A DNA stretch of 57,019 nt from Glomus cerebriforme (lineage: Eukaryota; Glomeromycota; Glomeromycetes; Glomerales; Glomeraceae), in the NCBI GenBank assembly GCA_003550305.1, contig QKYT01000242.1:68268-125286 (forward strand), read 5' to 3'. Positions 42,800 to 54,705 of this stretch are shown here, piece by piece; positions within the stretch are counted from its first letter, which is position 1; the number at the start of each line of letters is the position of its first letter. The notes under the pieces are model-generated. The model did not search any database. It was not told the origin of the DNA and worked only from the letters and a program-made list of their open reading frames with translations. A program made the translations under genes and the position numbers.

Positions 42800-42947
42800 T
42801 TTTTTTTTTAACGATGCAGTCAGGCGCAATAAGTTTATTTATATTATGCAACGAACTAAAAGAAAACATACATAAAATTCAAACTACTAACACTACCCCT
42901 CGCTTAGTAAAAAAGGGCGGCTGATCCATCACCATATGAAGAATCTG
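42800..42947 (-). mobile_element. Poly(A) retroposon, copy 2, 5'-truncated
   Basis: Same 3' end (T run at 42800-42809, then AACGATGCAGTCAGGCGCAA on the plus strand) but only about 140 bp long. It is bounded by TAAGCACAACCTCT at 42785-42798 and 42948-42961. Short 5'-truncated copies are typical of target-primed reverse transcription. Confidence 0.7.
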
Positions 42948-42962
42948 TAAGCACAACCTCTA

Positions 42963-44116
42963 TTTTTTTTTTTTTTTTTTTTTTTTTTAACGATGCGATC
43001 TTGCATTTGGAAGTTTATTTAATTATAACAAATATTGTAAACAGTAAAATACATATAAAGAAAATATAACTAAAAACATTACCCCTCGCTAAGTGAAAAA
43101 AGGCCGACCTGTCACCATCTGGAAATTCTGCGAAAGCTGAACAAATTCATAAGGCCAAAGGCACCCTCAACCTGAAACGAACCAAAAAAAATTAATAAAA
43201 TGAGCTTCTAGATGTTAATCTTACCAGTGATCGAGAAGTACATTGCGGTTACTATAAAGGATAACTGAAGTGTCTACACCTTAAGGATAAATCCAACAAG
43301 CACGTGCATCTATCAGTCCTAGCTAGTTTGTACATCGTATGATCAATGATACCCCTCAGTTCTTCTACCAGGATCATCCCCATGTGACCATACTTACACA
43401 CCAGGAATTTCACCTGACTGCTTTTCACCCTCCTTAAAATGATCGATACCTTTAGAGCCAAAAAACAACAAGTTATACCAAATCAGCCTTTTTGCGATCT
43501 TCATTTCCAGTACCTCCCATCCCCCAGAATTTCAGCAGTTGCTGTAAACACACTGAAGGAGTCTGATGAAAAATACTAGCGAACAACCAAAGACTGCAAC
43601 AAGAAACAAAAATAAAAATAAACACACAAAAATAAAGAAATAAAATTAGGAAAAACAGCTATATCTAGCCGCAAAAAACCTAAAGTAAAGTACACTAGGA
43701 AAAACACTAAACAACACTCCAAAAGAAAAAGGTCTTCCCCTCCAAACCCTTCCAAATAGTTTCATCCACAAGAATCCAGAATTAAGAAAAATCGTTCTTT
43801 ACCCTACAAAACTTTCTATTACTTCCCTTTTCTGACTCTAAAGAGATAAAACTTATGCAAGACTAGACAGCTGAAAAGACCAAACGCTGCTAGAGGTATC
43901 ATTAAAGGCCATTATCCAAGAGTTGTAAAATGAAAATTGTGGGTATATTTAAAATAATAAAATGCAAACAACCTAAACTATTTTATTAAACATTAAATAA
44001 TAAGAGGAGCATTTTTCTTAAGACCCTGAAGGCTGTCACCATAGTGAATGAAGCCTTCAGGTTGTATTTTTGCTTCGTAAAAAATTTGGAAAAAATTTTT
44101 CAAGAAAGAGTGGCTC
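42963..44116 (-). mobile_element. Poly(A) retroposon, copy 3
   Basis: It has the longest tail (T run 42963-42988) and about 1.15 kb of sequence that aligns with copy 1 through most of its length: both share TTTCCAGTACC, CTATTACTTCCCTTTTCTGA and GAAGCCTTCAGGTTGT. It is followed by TAAGCACAACCTCT twice in direct succession (44117-44130, 44131-44144). Confidence 0.7.
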
Positions 44117-44863
44117 TAAGCACAACCTCTTAAGCACAACCTCTATATAATCATATTAGTTTTAGTCCCAAATTTTTATATAGTAAAATACCCTCTTTGT
44201 AGTCACAAATCGATTATAGTTACTATCACAGCAATTATTAATCCTAATATAATAGTTAACATATAAAAATTTTCCTTTTATAGTTACATTAATAGGATTT
44301 CAAATATTATATACTCATCAAATTTAACATAAAATTATTAAAAGTATTTTAACAAATTGATACTTTTTTTAGAATTATATTTACTCCTTAATTTACTTTA
44401 ATTAAGAAACATAAATAAAATAATACGTAAATATGTAAAAAGTTTTGTATAATTCTTTTTACATATTCATGTACATAACTGAAATAAACATTTTATATTT
44501 GTGTAATTTTTTTTACGTGATTGTATAATAAAGATTACATATTCATATAATTTTAAAAACTATATAATAAAGCTAAAAAAAAATAAAGTTTTTTTTAGAA
44601 ATTTTTTGTTTTCATACTAATATTTTTGTATTAAACAATAAAAATTATAGCTATTTTACTTAAGATTTTTTAAAAAAAAAAATTTTTATTATAATATTAT
44701 TTTTAGCTATTTTTAGTAAGAAATTTTTTAATATAATCATACCAATATAAAAATTTATTATATATATGATTATATAGCAAAAACCCTTTTTATAAGAACA
44801 TTTCACTATAATCACAACATTTAGTGATCCCAAAGGGTATAATTATAGAGGGAGATAATTGTA

Positions 44864-46265
44864 TATATTATTTTAAAAAATTATAGTAATAATATTAGAT
44901 TTTAAAATTTTATTATTTAATAAAAGTATGTTATAAGAGTTTTTATAAATAAAATTTTAGTTACTTATCATTTATAATTATCAAAATATGCAGCATTTTA
45001 TTATGGCAATTTTTTTTGTAATATATAATATATTGCATAATTTACTAAAATATTTACAATCAAATTGATTACAAATATAGGACTAACTTCATAAAAAACT
45101 ATTGGTGAATATTTTTCTATAAATTTATTTATTATATTAAATTACTATTTAAAATTACTTTTATAAAAATTTTAATTTCTTAATATTTACCAAGTTTTTT
45201 ATATTTTTATAAATAATAATAAATATTAATTCTTTTTAAATTATTAAAAAAAATATTTAATCAAAATAAAAAAATTAATAATACTACCCAAAGCATAAGT
45301 AAACTTGCAAAGCAACTAAAATTACATCTACAGTAAAAATTTAAAAGCTTTATGATAAAAAAAAATTGTTATATATTTTTTTGAAAAATTACTGCGCCAC
45401 AAATCTGACACAGATTTCAGACGTACTACATGATTATACAAGATTTTAAAAAAGGAAATTAATGTGCATATATATAATTCTGGCTGGAATTAAAAATTAT
45501 AAATAAAATTTTAAAACACGTTGTAAAGTAATGGGCAGCAAACTAGTTTTTTATTAAAAAAATATATCAAAAAGTTAAATAAATAGAATTATTATATCAA
45601 GTTCTAATTATTAATACTAAAAATTAAACTAAATTAAACTATAAATAAACTAAAATAATAAATAAAAATTTTGTAATACTATTAATAGTATTACAATTAT
45701 GCAATACTATATGTTATAATAAATAAAGTTTTACAAATATTGCGAAACTTAGTTTTTTTAAAAAATTTGCTTTTTTTTTATTATTAAAAAAAAAATATTA
45801 ATAATAAATAAGAAAATAGAATTATTAGAAAGAATATTAAGTTTTTTTTTTTTAGTTGTTGTAAAACTTAATTTTTTTTTAAAAAAAAAATTTTTTTAAT
45901 TAAAATAATACAAAGTAATAAAACTGGTTCTTATATTCCAGCCAAGTTAATTTTTAAAAAAAAAATTTTATATATTATTATTATATCAGATACAATTTTC
46001 TAAAAAATTACAAAAAAAAATTTATATGAATTTTACATATAAATTTTTTTGAAAAAAAAATTAAAAGCTAGATTACTATATTGTTTTTGAAATTTTTTAT
46101 ATTATAAGAACTAATAAATTAAATTTATATAGTCTAATTAGAAATGTTAATTAATATTTCTTTTTATTTTTTTTAGATTCTAACTTGAACTTAATAAAAT
46201 AAATGGTATATGATATGTTTTTTTTAATTATTTAAATATTTTTTAACATTTCTTTTTAAAAAAAG
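44864..46265. other. A+T-rich, homopolymer-rich DNA, no gene seen
   Basis: Long A and T runs and short AT words dominate. A palindromic AATTCTGGCTGGAATTA lies at about 45476-45492. No reading frame is supported. Confidence 0.5.
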
Positions 46266-47985
46266 TAATTTATTACTATGGCGATGTATTGTTACCCTAT
46301 TACGTGACCTATTATATTACATGACTTATACTATATAATAATTTATCATCCCTTACATCACATCATAATTTTTTATTTTTATTATTTATTCTAAGGACTT
46401 AGAATTTTTTTAGTGTAATAAATACTATTTATTACATATTATTCATCATATGTTTAATTTTGTCCAAATTTTATAATGCTGACCAAAATTTTCTTATTTG
46501 AATCCTAAGTAATATTATACAATCCAAAAAAAAGCAATTTTATTTCTCTTAAAAATTAAAATTTTAGGTTATGCATGATTTTCAAAAAGTAATTTCATTG
46601 CAGATTATTTAATTCTAACTGGAATTATAAATAATAAATTACAAAATCCTTTCTTTTTTTTTTTGTAGATTTTCTTGAATTTTAAAAATTAAAAATAGTA
46701 AGGTTTGCAAAATATATAAAACTTCTATTTTTTTACTTTTTTTAATAAAAATATTAACTAATATTTTTTTTTAATTTAAGGATTTTGTAATTTATCGCCA
46801 TGGCGATGCATTGCTAGTATCACGTGATTTATAATTCTGGTCAGAATTAAATGATCTGCAATAAAATTGTCATTTTAGAAATTTTGTATAACCTAAAATT
46901 TTAATTTTCAAACCAAAATTGCCTTTTTTGAATTATGTAATGTTACTTAAGATCCAAATAAATAAAATTTGGCCAGGTTATAAAATTTGGGCAAAATTAA
47001 ACATATGATGAATATCATGTGACAAATAGTATTTATCATATTGAAAAAATTCTGTCCCTAGAATAAATAGTAAAAATGGAAAATTATGGTGTGACGCAGA
47101 GGTGACAAATTATCATGAGCATTCTTAAAATGTACCTCCCAGATAAAGATGACATTGCAATTATTTTTACAAATCCACAATATTGTAAAATTTTGAATCA
47201 AATTGCACATAGTAATCCGCAATTCCACAATTCCAATCATGTGATTCATATAAATTACAAAATCACAAATTACTCAAAATCTAGTAATTAGATTTTGATG
47301 AAATATATATCATTCAAATCCTCTTATTAAAATGAATCGAATGGTATAAATATTGAATTTCTAATATCAATATTGGCAAAGATACAACTACATAAACATT
47401 TAACAAATTTTGGAAATGAAATATGATTTAATGATTGGATTTTAATAAACTTTATACAACTTTCTAATATCAATATTGACGAAGATAAAACCAGATAAAC
47501 ATTTAACAAAGTTTGAAAATGAAATGTAATTCAATGATTGGATATCAATATAATTTATGCCATTCAATTCGTCTTAATGAGAGAATTCAAATGGTGGTAA
47601 TTTCATCATTCTAGCATCAATATTGGTGGAATTATGCTTAATAAAATTTACAATATATAATTTCAACCAAAATTATGTTAATTTCAGCTGAAATTGCAGA
47701 ATCGGACCTTAATTTCTGCAATTGTCTGCAATATCGCAAATTGCAATTATTTTGCAATTGCCTATTTGCGAACTCATCTTTACCCCCAGATATAGGCTAT
47801 TATCCTATACATCCTGTATAAATATTTTTTTTAAAGTAAATATTACATGATTAATACAGTTGCAGAATAGGATAAAAGCCTATACTCTCAGAACAGAATA
47901 AATTTGTCCAATTATCATATAGTATAAGTCACGTGATATAATAGGTCATGTGACAGGGAGATGATACATCACCATAATAAATTAC
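46266..47985. repeat. Large nested palindromic repeat (foldback element)
   Basis: An outer inverted pair (46266-46345 with 47910-47985) contains CTATTACGTGACCTATTATA-type sequence and its complement. An inner pair (about 46346-46660 with 46796-47110) matches over some 300 bp, for example AAATTAAAATTTTAGGTTAT near 46553 and its complement near 46893. The motif ATGGCGATGYATTG followed by a CACGTGA-like word marks unit ends at 46278 and 46800, and in inverse near 47980. Read as one structure it could extrude a very long hairpin. No coding sequence is present. Confidence 0.65.
47358..47563. repeat. 103-bp tandem duplication
   Basis: Two copies (47358-47460, 47461-47563) share TTTCTAATATCAATATTG, ATAAACATTTAACAAA and TCAATGATTGGAT or TTAATGATTGGAT. 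They lie in the region between the inner and outer palindrome arms. Confidence 0.75.
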
Positions 47986-48953
47986 TTTTTTCTTAATTTA
48001 ATATTAAAATAAAATATATATAATCTATAAGTTTTGCAACTTGTAAAACTTAATTTTTTTTTTAATTAAACAACCATTTTTTTTTTAAATAAAAATATTA
48101 AATAACCATTTTTTTTTATTTGTAAGTTTCAGTTTGAATATTAAATTGAATAGATAAGTTTTACAATTTGCAAAACTTATTATTTTTATTTTTTTTAATA
48201 GAAATATTAAACTAAAATTTTAAATATCTCTAATATAACTCATACTGGTAATTTTTGAACAAATTAAACTTTTTTTAAAAAATTAAAAAAATCACAAATT
48301 TTTTTTAATTTGTAGTTAATATTAAGCTTTATAAAATAAAAAAAAAGTTTACAAAAAATCAGTTATAAGTTTTATACTAGATATTCAGAATTCTATTAAA
48401 CTAATTTCTTTTTATTTGTAAATTTTAGTTTAGATATTAAAATTGAATTAGTAAGTTTTACTATTGCAAAACTTAGTTTTTTTGATTAAAAATATTTATT
48501 AACATTTTTTTTATTTTTTTCTTATAAATTTTGGATTGGACCAAATTTAGTTTATTTTTATTAAAAATATTGGAAATTACTAAATATCACTTAGATAATT
48601 ATCACCTGGGCAATTGTTATCTGGATTTTTGATCACAGCAGATTTAATATTTTTAATTAGCCACATAATTATATCATGTTTATTTGTATATTATCAAATC
48701 TTATTTTTAGTATAGGTTAGTTCATTTCATCAGTTCTTCTAACTTATATTCTTAACTTTATTTTTTATTAACTCTATTTCATTATTTTTAGGTCCTTTAA
48801 AGTTCTTCCAGTTCTGCAATTCAGGTTTAATTATTTTTCACTTTACATTTCATTTCTTACTCTTTTTTTTTATTTTTTTTATTTGTTTTTATTGTTTTTG
48901 TTTCATATTTCATATTTCATATTTCATTATTTTTATTTCATTTTTTTTTGATA

Positions 48954-50345
48954 TTTTTTTTTTTTTTTTTGAAGACGCGCTAAAGTCATGAATTTTATTC
49001 TGTAATTCGGTAGGCAATGCCCGAAATACAATATTGAATTAGTTGTAGCTCAGATATAAGACCTCTAAAAAAAATCCCAACGCATCACACTTACATAACA
49101 TGAATCCCTAGAGTGAGGTCTGAAGACAAGACACTCCTTAAATAGTTAATATGCTCTGGTTCTCCCCCATACTCCAATGCTAGCACCAAATAAAAACCTT
49201 TCAATCAGTCCTCCCAAATCTCTCCACAATCACATTAGGTCTTCTAACTAGTACGATTTGTTATAATTTCGATCAGAAAATTGTAAGAGAATTTATAGAA
49301 GCCAGCTACTAGTACTAACCTCCAGAAAGAAAGGGTAACTATCTAATACTAACCTAAAAGATACAAGAAAGAAAAAAAATCTACAACTACTTCTACCACT
49401 TCCCTACCATGACCAGTACTCCCACTCGGCCACTCGGCATTCTAACGGATGCTCCAGATGAATTGAGTCAACTGCTTATACTGTCTCGTCTAAAGGCCAT
49501 CCCGCAATACCTTGCCAACCTTTATGGCTTTTCAGCCACCGTCTGCCTCAGTAGGTATCTTTCCAAAATAAGCCAATTCCTCATGATTCAGATGCTTCTC
49601 ATTCCAGTGAATCGAGACGACTACTTACCCAAAACTTCTTGACACGTAACAAAGCAGAGGTGCTTGGATTATATCCAATCCTATTGAAAAATCTTGATTC
49701 TTGATATACCTATTGCAAAAAGATAACAATCTTGTCTCCAGAATACCCAAACCAGAACTACCTAATGCTACGAATCGATCCTGTACCCAACGTCTTCTGC
49801 ACCATTTTATACTTTTTATTAATTGTTCTATTCAACTACAATGACGTCACATTAAGGAGAGCAAAAATAGGGATCATCATCTGTGAAACAAATAACCATG
49901 AAATGTAACAACAAGGGAACCAATTATCAACAGATGATCGACTGTCAATCAAAATTTCCAGTACCCCCATTTCCCGTCAGAGGACACCACTTCACAGTAG
50001 TTCTTCCAAATCTGCAGCCAAGGATAGCAGACTCGGTATAGCGGTATATGTTTATGTTCCAAAGCCAGTTCGGTATTTATCTTCACAAGCCTAAAAATCT
50101 TGATGCCTTTCATCTTTCCACCAACCGAAAATGAAAATAAAAATTATATTAAGAGAATAAACATCAAACTTAAATGCCAGAAAAGCCTCTTCCTGCTGAT
50201 CCAAGCCCATATAACAACTCAGCGAAAAACTGCTTAACTTTCAAAGAAACTTTGCACTAGGTGTGCTCCCAGATCCACCAGAAGCAGCCACAAGTCCAAC
50301 CTGTCCGTCTTGTATACATAGAGCATATCTTAGAATACCAAATAT
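48954..50345 (-). mobile_element. 1.4-kb poly(A) retroposon with 16-bp target duplication
   Basis: Minus-oriented: the poly-A tail corresponds to the T run at 48954-48970, preceded on the minus strand by ATGACTTTAGCGCGTCTTC. The 16-mer TTTTTTTTGATATTTT occurs on both sides (48942-48957, 50346-50361). The sequence is clearly richer in G+C than its surroundings. It shares a TTTCCAGTACCCCC block (near 49960) with the retroposons at 41.8-44.1 kb, so they are related. I could not read a reverse transcriptase frame. The plus-strand frame at 49409-49642 is not considered real. Confidence 0.65.
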
Positions 50346-50479
50346 TTTTTTTGATATTTTAGTTCTTTCAGTTCTATAATTAATAAAGATATGTTTTTTA
50401 TTATTTATTTATTTTTTTTTTATTGTTTCTATCTTATATTTCATTTCTTACTAACTTCATTTTTTTTTTACTTTATGGT

Positions 50480-50995
50480 TTTATTTTTACTTGATTTTCT
50501 ATCATTATCTTTTGATACCCAACCTCCTATCATGATTATTTTTTTATTTTTTGTCTTTCATCATTTTCACCTCTATTACTTCTTATTATTCCATCCTTTT
50601 CATCTTCCATCATTTTCTATTACATCTTTTTATTTTTCATTATCTTTTTTTCTCTCTTATTTACTTCTCATTACTCCTTTTCATTTCTTATTACTCCTCT
50701 TTGTCTCCTATCATACTCTTCATCTCCCATCACTTCTTTTTGTCTCCCATTACTCCTCTTTATCTTTTATTACTTCTTTTTGTTTCCCATCACTCCTCTT
50801 TATCTTCCTATCAATTCTTTTCATCTCCTATTACTCCTTTTCATTTTTTATCACTTCTTTTCATCTCCTATCACTTCCCAAGTTTCCATTACTCTTTTTT
50901 ACTACCTTTCATCTATTATTACTTTCCATTACTCCATTATTATTCTTATCTTTTTTATTTATTGTTATTATTTCTTTTATTTGTATTACTTCATT
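50480..50995. repeat. CT-rich minisatellite
   Basis: An almost purely pyrimidine plus-strand tract with loose repeats of about 20 nt, of the type ATTACTCCTCTTTATCTCCC. It creates long artificial open frames in all three plus frames (Phe/Leu/Ser/Tyr-rich), which are not genes. It is a candidate for triplex or other unusual DNA structure. Confidence 0.8.
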
Positions 50996-51260
50996 AAAAA
51001 TAAATAAAATCGTAAATGTGTAACTTTTAAATTTTAAAAAATTTCATTAGATAAGAATTATTTTGAATAATCATGTTTGCAAAAAAAAAAAAATTTTAAA
51101 ATCTTTTGCAATAAAATTTGGTTAAAAATTAGCCAAGTTAAAAAAATTAGTTTATATATCATGTGATATATTTTAAAAAAAAACCCAGGTGATGATCACC
51201 TAGACAACAATCATCTAGGTAACATTTAGCAATTTCCAAAAATATTTATTAATTCTAATA

Positions 51261-53698
51261 GATAAAATTATATATTTTATTATATAGTTTGCAGTTAAAG
51301 TAAAAAGTGGACCAATCTGCTACAATAGAAGATATATTAAAAAGCTTTATAAAAGATCTAATCAGCTATTTGATAGAAAGCAAGTTTTATAGTAACTGAT
51401 ATTTAAAATAAGAGTAAATATAATATTGATAATTTCTTATAGAAGAGTTATTAAAGAGTTCTTTCTTAATGAGAGAGTTAGCTATTTTATTCCTTTCTAT
51501 TTTTATATATCCTTTAACTTTAATAAAGCTAACTTTCAAGTATTTAACCTGAATAAAAATGAACAATTATTTAATTTTAAAATTATTCTACTACTAAATT
51601 TATAACTATAAATTAAATTGTTTAAAACATTTATTAAGAGTTGACTATTTATGAATATATTCATAAAAATAGCCCTAAGTTTAGCCTTCGTAAATAAAGG
51701 CCAATTTGGTATATTTTAGTAAAACTTAATGTATCTGTAATTATTGTTTATATCTATATATAAATAATTATCAATATATAAAAGAGAGTTATCCATATAA
51801 ATATCAAAACTTATATCTGAACTCTGAAGTATTAAAGTAAAGGGTAAGGTTGACACTGATTTGGTTTTAAATATTAATATTTATTATATATTGATAAATA
51901 TAAATATCATTTTTTGAGTGATAGGATTAAATGTATAAGATATTCTGAATATCTAAAATTGATGACATATAATTCAAATATTGATTTTTGTAATAGAATT
52001 CCATACTGTATATTTTTTTGGTTATTATTAAGTCTAAGGATTTTTGATTTTCTTAATTTCTTCTAACATTTTTAATGACTTTTAAAAGTAAAGATTAAAT
52101 AAAAGCTATCTTTTTAGATTATATTTGCATTACTATTATTGTTACAAAAAGTTTAATTTGAGAAGTTACAAGCCTATAAATTAAGGATAGAATCACTTGC
52201 ATTATTGTATAAGTAGATAGATAAAGATATATTTACTTAGTATTTTAAAATTATTTTTTCACCAAGATGAAACTTCAATTATATTCAGCTTATAATATTA
52301 TTACAGATGGGAGTGATAAGTTACATGATAAAAAATATGTGTAGCTTAATAGCTAATCTGATAAAGAATATTAGTCTTTGCAAAATGGTGTTTAATAATT
52401 AAATCTCTGATGAATAGACTATTGCTTTTAATAGATTAATTTACAATTTTAAATAGTGGTAAAATTATCATAATTTGAATATCCTTTATATGTTTAATAG
52501 TTTTTAAATACAAATTATAAAAGTGCGAGTTTTAAATTTACAGAAATAAAAGTATAGTTAAATATCAGAATGGGTAAGGTAAGGTCTAATTAACAGTTTT
52601 TGAGTGATATATATATAATGTCTCTAATTAATTCTAAAATATTAAAATAAACTGAAAGGTTAATAATTTATGTTTCTCTAATGATATAATATAAGGATTT
52701 AAATAATACTAGACCTAGATAAAATATAATACAGTTGGTAATGAATTTGAAGAGACCTAATTTGTGTTTACAAATGGTGGAAAAAGATGAAAATATCAAG
52801 TGAAGTTAAGTATCTGATAATATACATAATATGCTGGAATTAATATTGCATCTTGAAATTAATATCTTATTAATAATATATGTAAGTTGTTTTATAATAA
52901 GTTTTTTATATTTAAAATTTTATTATATATTAAAATATTATAAAATTATCTTATTTATTATGTAGAATTAATATTATATAATTATTTATAAATTATAAAA
53001 TTAAGCTTTAAATTAGCCATATATTAAAAGATATTACAAAAATATTTTATTTATATATTATTAATATTATATGTTTACTTAAATTTTACCATATATTAGA
53101 GATATTTTATATATATCACTAGTCAAAATAAGAAGTGATGATTTGGCTAAATTTTAGCCAATTCAGTTCAAATTTCAGCTGAATTTTAATCATCATCAAT
53201 ATTTGAAATATCTGATTGATAGCTAAATTGTATACTTTTATAGAGCTCATAACAATTTATTAATCCAATAGATTAAACATATGAATTTTAATATTTAAGA
53301 TATGATACTTTTATTAATTGGATTAATTGCTAAATATTCAATTATATTTTAACGAGTTGATAGTTTGTACTTTACAGGAACGAATCTTCCTAAAATGTGA
53401 TACATCGGTATTATGCAATTCTGATGTTCTTATTCAACATCTTTCAAATTGGTTTATATTAACACAAATAATTATTGAATTCAGTTTCTTCTCTAAATAG
53501 TTGTACATTTTGTAGGTTGTTATATAATAATTAACCATTCGGTTAAGTATTTTGCTTAATAATAATACATCTTTAGATGAGGATCTTAACATTTCATCTG
53601 GAAATACAGTAGTTCTTTTTTAGTAATCACTGAGTTCTGAATATCTATAAAATAGAGTAAAAATTAATACATCTCATCAGAGAAAACTCATCTATTGC
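51261..53698. other. A+T-rich DNA, no gene seen
   Basis: No reading frame, terminal repeats or RNA gene can be supported. An acceptor-like TTTACAGGAACGAATC occurs near 53371-53387, recalling the micro-exon cores of the nested hAT element, but it stands alone. Confidence 0.45.
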
Positions 53699-53885
53699 TA
53701 ATTTAATTAAAAATAAAGCAGTAAAAATATAATAAAACTTATTTTATTAATTAATTTGTTTGAATTAAATTGATTTAACTAAAAATAAAGCATTAAAAAA
53801 TACAACAAAATTTGTTCTATTTAATTAATTTTACTGATTAAATTAATTTAATTAAAAATAAAGCATTAAAAGTATAATAAAAGCT
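53699..53885. repeat. Tandem repeat, about 2.5 copies of 75-80 bp
   Basis: Three successive blocks contain AAAAATAAAGCATTAAAA (or GCAGTAAAA) followed by AATTAATTT-like sequence. The variants differ by several substitutions. Confidence 0.7.
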
Positions 53886-54565
53886 TAATGATCAATATTA
53901 CAGAAGTTTACTGAAAGTTTAATTAATTCTATAAAAAGAGTGGCATTTCAGCTTATTTTTTTCACTTCTCTCTTGAAAGTCTAAAATTTATTATAAATTA
54001 ATATATAAATATAGAATTGCAAAAAATAAACTGATGAAGATACAGGTCAAAAACCAAAGAGAGATTACTTTTACCTTCAAATTTCCAAAGATTTATTGAA
54101 TAACTGTGCAACATCTAAAAAAATTTGCCTTTCAACTAAATATTTATTTACTAAAAATTACTAGTTCAGAATATGATAATAACTGTTAATTTTAGTTATA
54201 TAATTTTATTTAATTATTCACTTTCTAATATTATTTTGTACATTTGACTAAACTTAAAAATCAAAAATCAGGATTTAAAATCTTAAAATGAAAAACTTTG
54301 ATGACAATTAGAGAAATTCAGTGAAAAATTTCAGATGTCGTTCTCAGATTTAAAAAAGTTTACGGAAAAATAATAAATATTTAATAATGGTTAACTAAGA
54401 ATTCAGTTGTAAAAATAATTAACTTTCTATATCAGCAGTTGTTCGAGCCAGATGATAAAACTCGATCAAATAAGTGAAAGAAAAAAAAAAGAAATCAGAG
54501 AAAAAAAAATAAAAGTAATTCAAAAAGAAGGCATTCTAAATCGAAAAAAAAATACTCTATTAGAT

Positions 54566-54696
54566 AGTATTGTTAAATGACACTGAAATGATATTGAAAT
54601 GACATCAAATAATATTAAATGACATTAATTTTACTATAAGAAATGACAAATGTCATTTGAAAAATGGGCAAATGACATGGTAATTTAACAATACTG
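54566..54696. mobile_element. 131-bp Mutator-like MITE
   Basis: The ends AGTATTGTTAAATGACA and, read inward from the right, CAGTATTGTTAAATTACC are inverted repeats. The flanking 9-mers CTATTAGAT (54557-54565) and CTACTAGAT (54697-54705) match at 8 of 9. A 9-bp target duplication suggests a Mutator-type element. The interior has several AAATGACA words and their complement (AAATGACAAATGTCATTT near 54640), so it can fold as a hairpin. Confidence 0.7.
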
Positions 54697-54705
54697 CTAC
54701 TAGAT

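Larger units (their letters stand above)
41716..44861. mobile_element. Mariner/pogo-like element carrying three retroposons
   Basis: The left end CAGTCATCCCCCTCTATAGT and the right end read inward, CAATTATCTCCCTCTATAAT, are inverted repeats with TA on both sides (41714-41715, 44862-44863). Without the retroposons it would be about 750 bp with no coding capacity. Related subterminal words (CCTCTTTGTAGTCACA at 44192) recur inside. The three retroposons interrupt it close to its left end. Confidence 0.7.
48561..51260. mobile_element. Inverted-repeat element enclosing a retroposon and minisatellite
   Basis: TTGGAAATTACTAAATATCA and then CACCTGGG near 48570-48610 match the complement of the region 51187-51240, which contains CCCAGGTGATGATCACC and ATTTAGCAATTTCCAA. 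The arms are about 70 bp and imperfect. The interior holds a retroposon (48954-50345) and a CT-rich minisatellite. The outer boundaries and target duplication were not resolved. Confidence 0.5.

Noticed and set aside
42948..44116. CRISPR-like pattern from the repeated 14-mer
   Set aside because: The intervals are retroposons of very unequal length with poly-A tails; the 14-mers are target duplications. Eukaryotic context.
49409..49642. 77-codon plus-strand frame
   Set aside because: It lies antisense within a retroposon oriented on the minus strand and has no recognised domain.
50391..51023. Long hydrophobic-looking open frames of 210, 148 and 75 codons
   Set aside because: All three arise from one polypyrimidine tract, which avoids stops and yields only Phe, Leu, Ser, Tyr and similar residues in every frame. 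No start context or domain.
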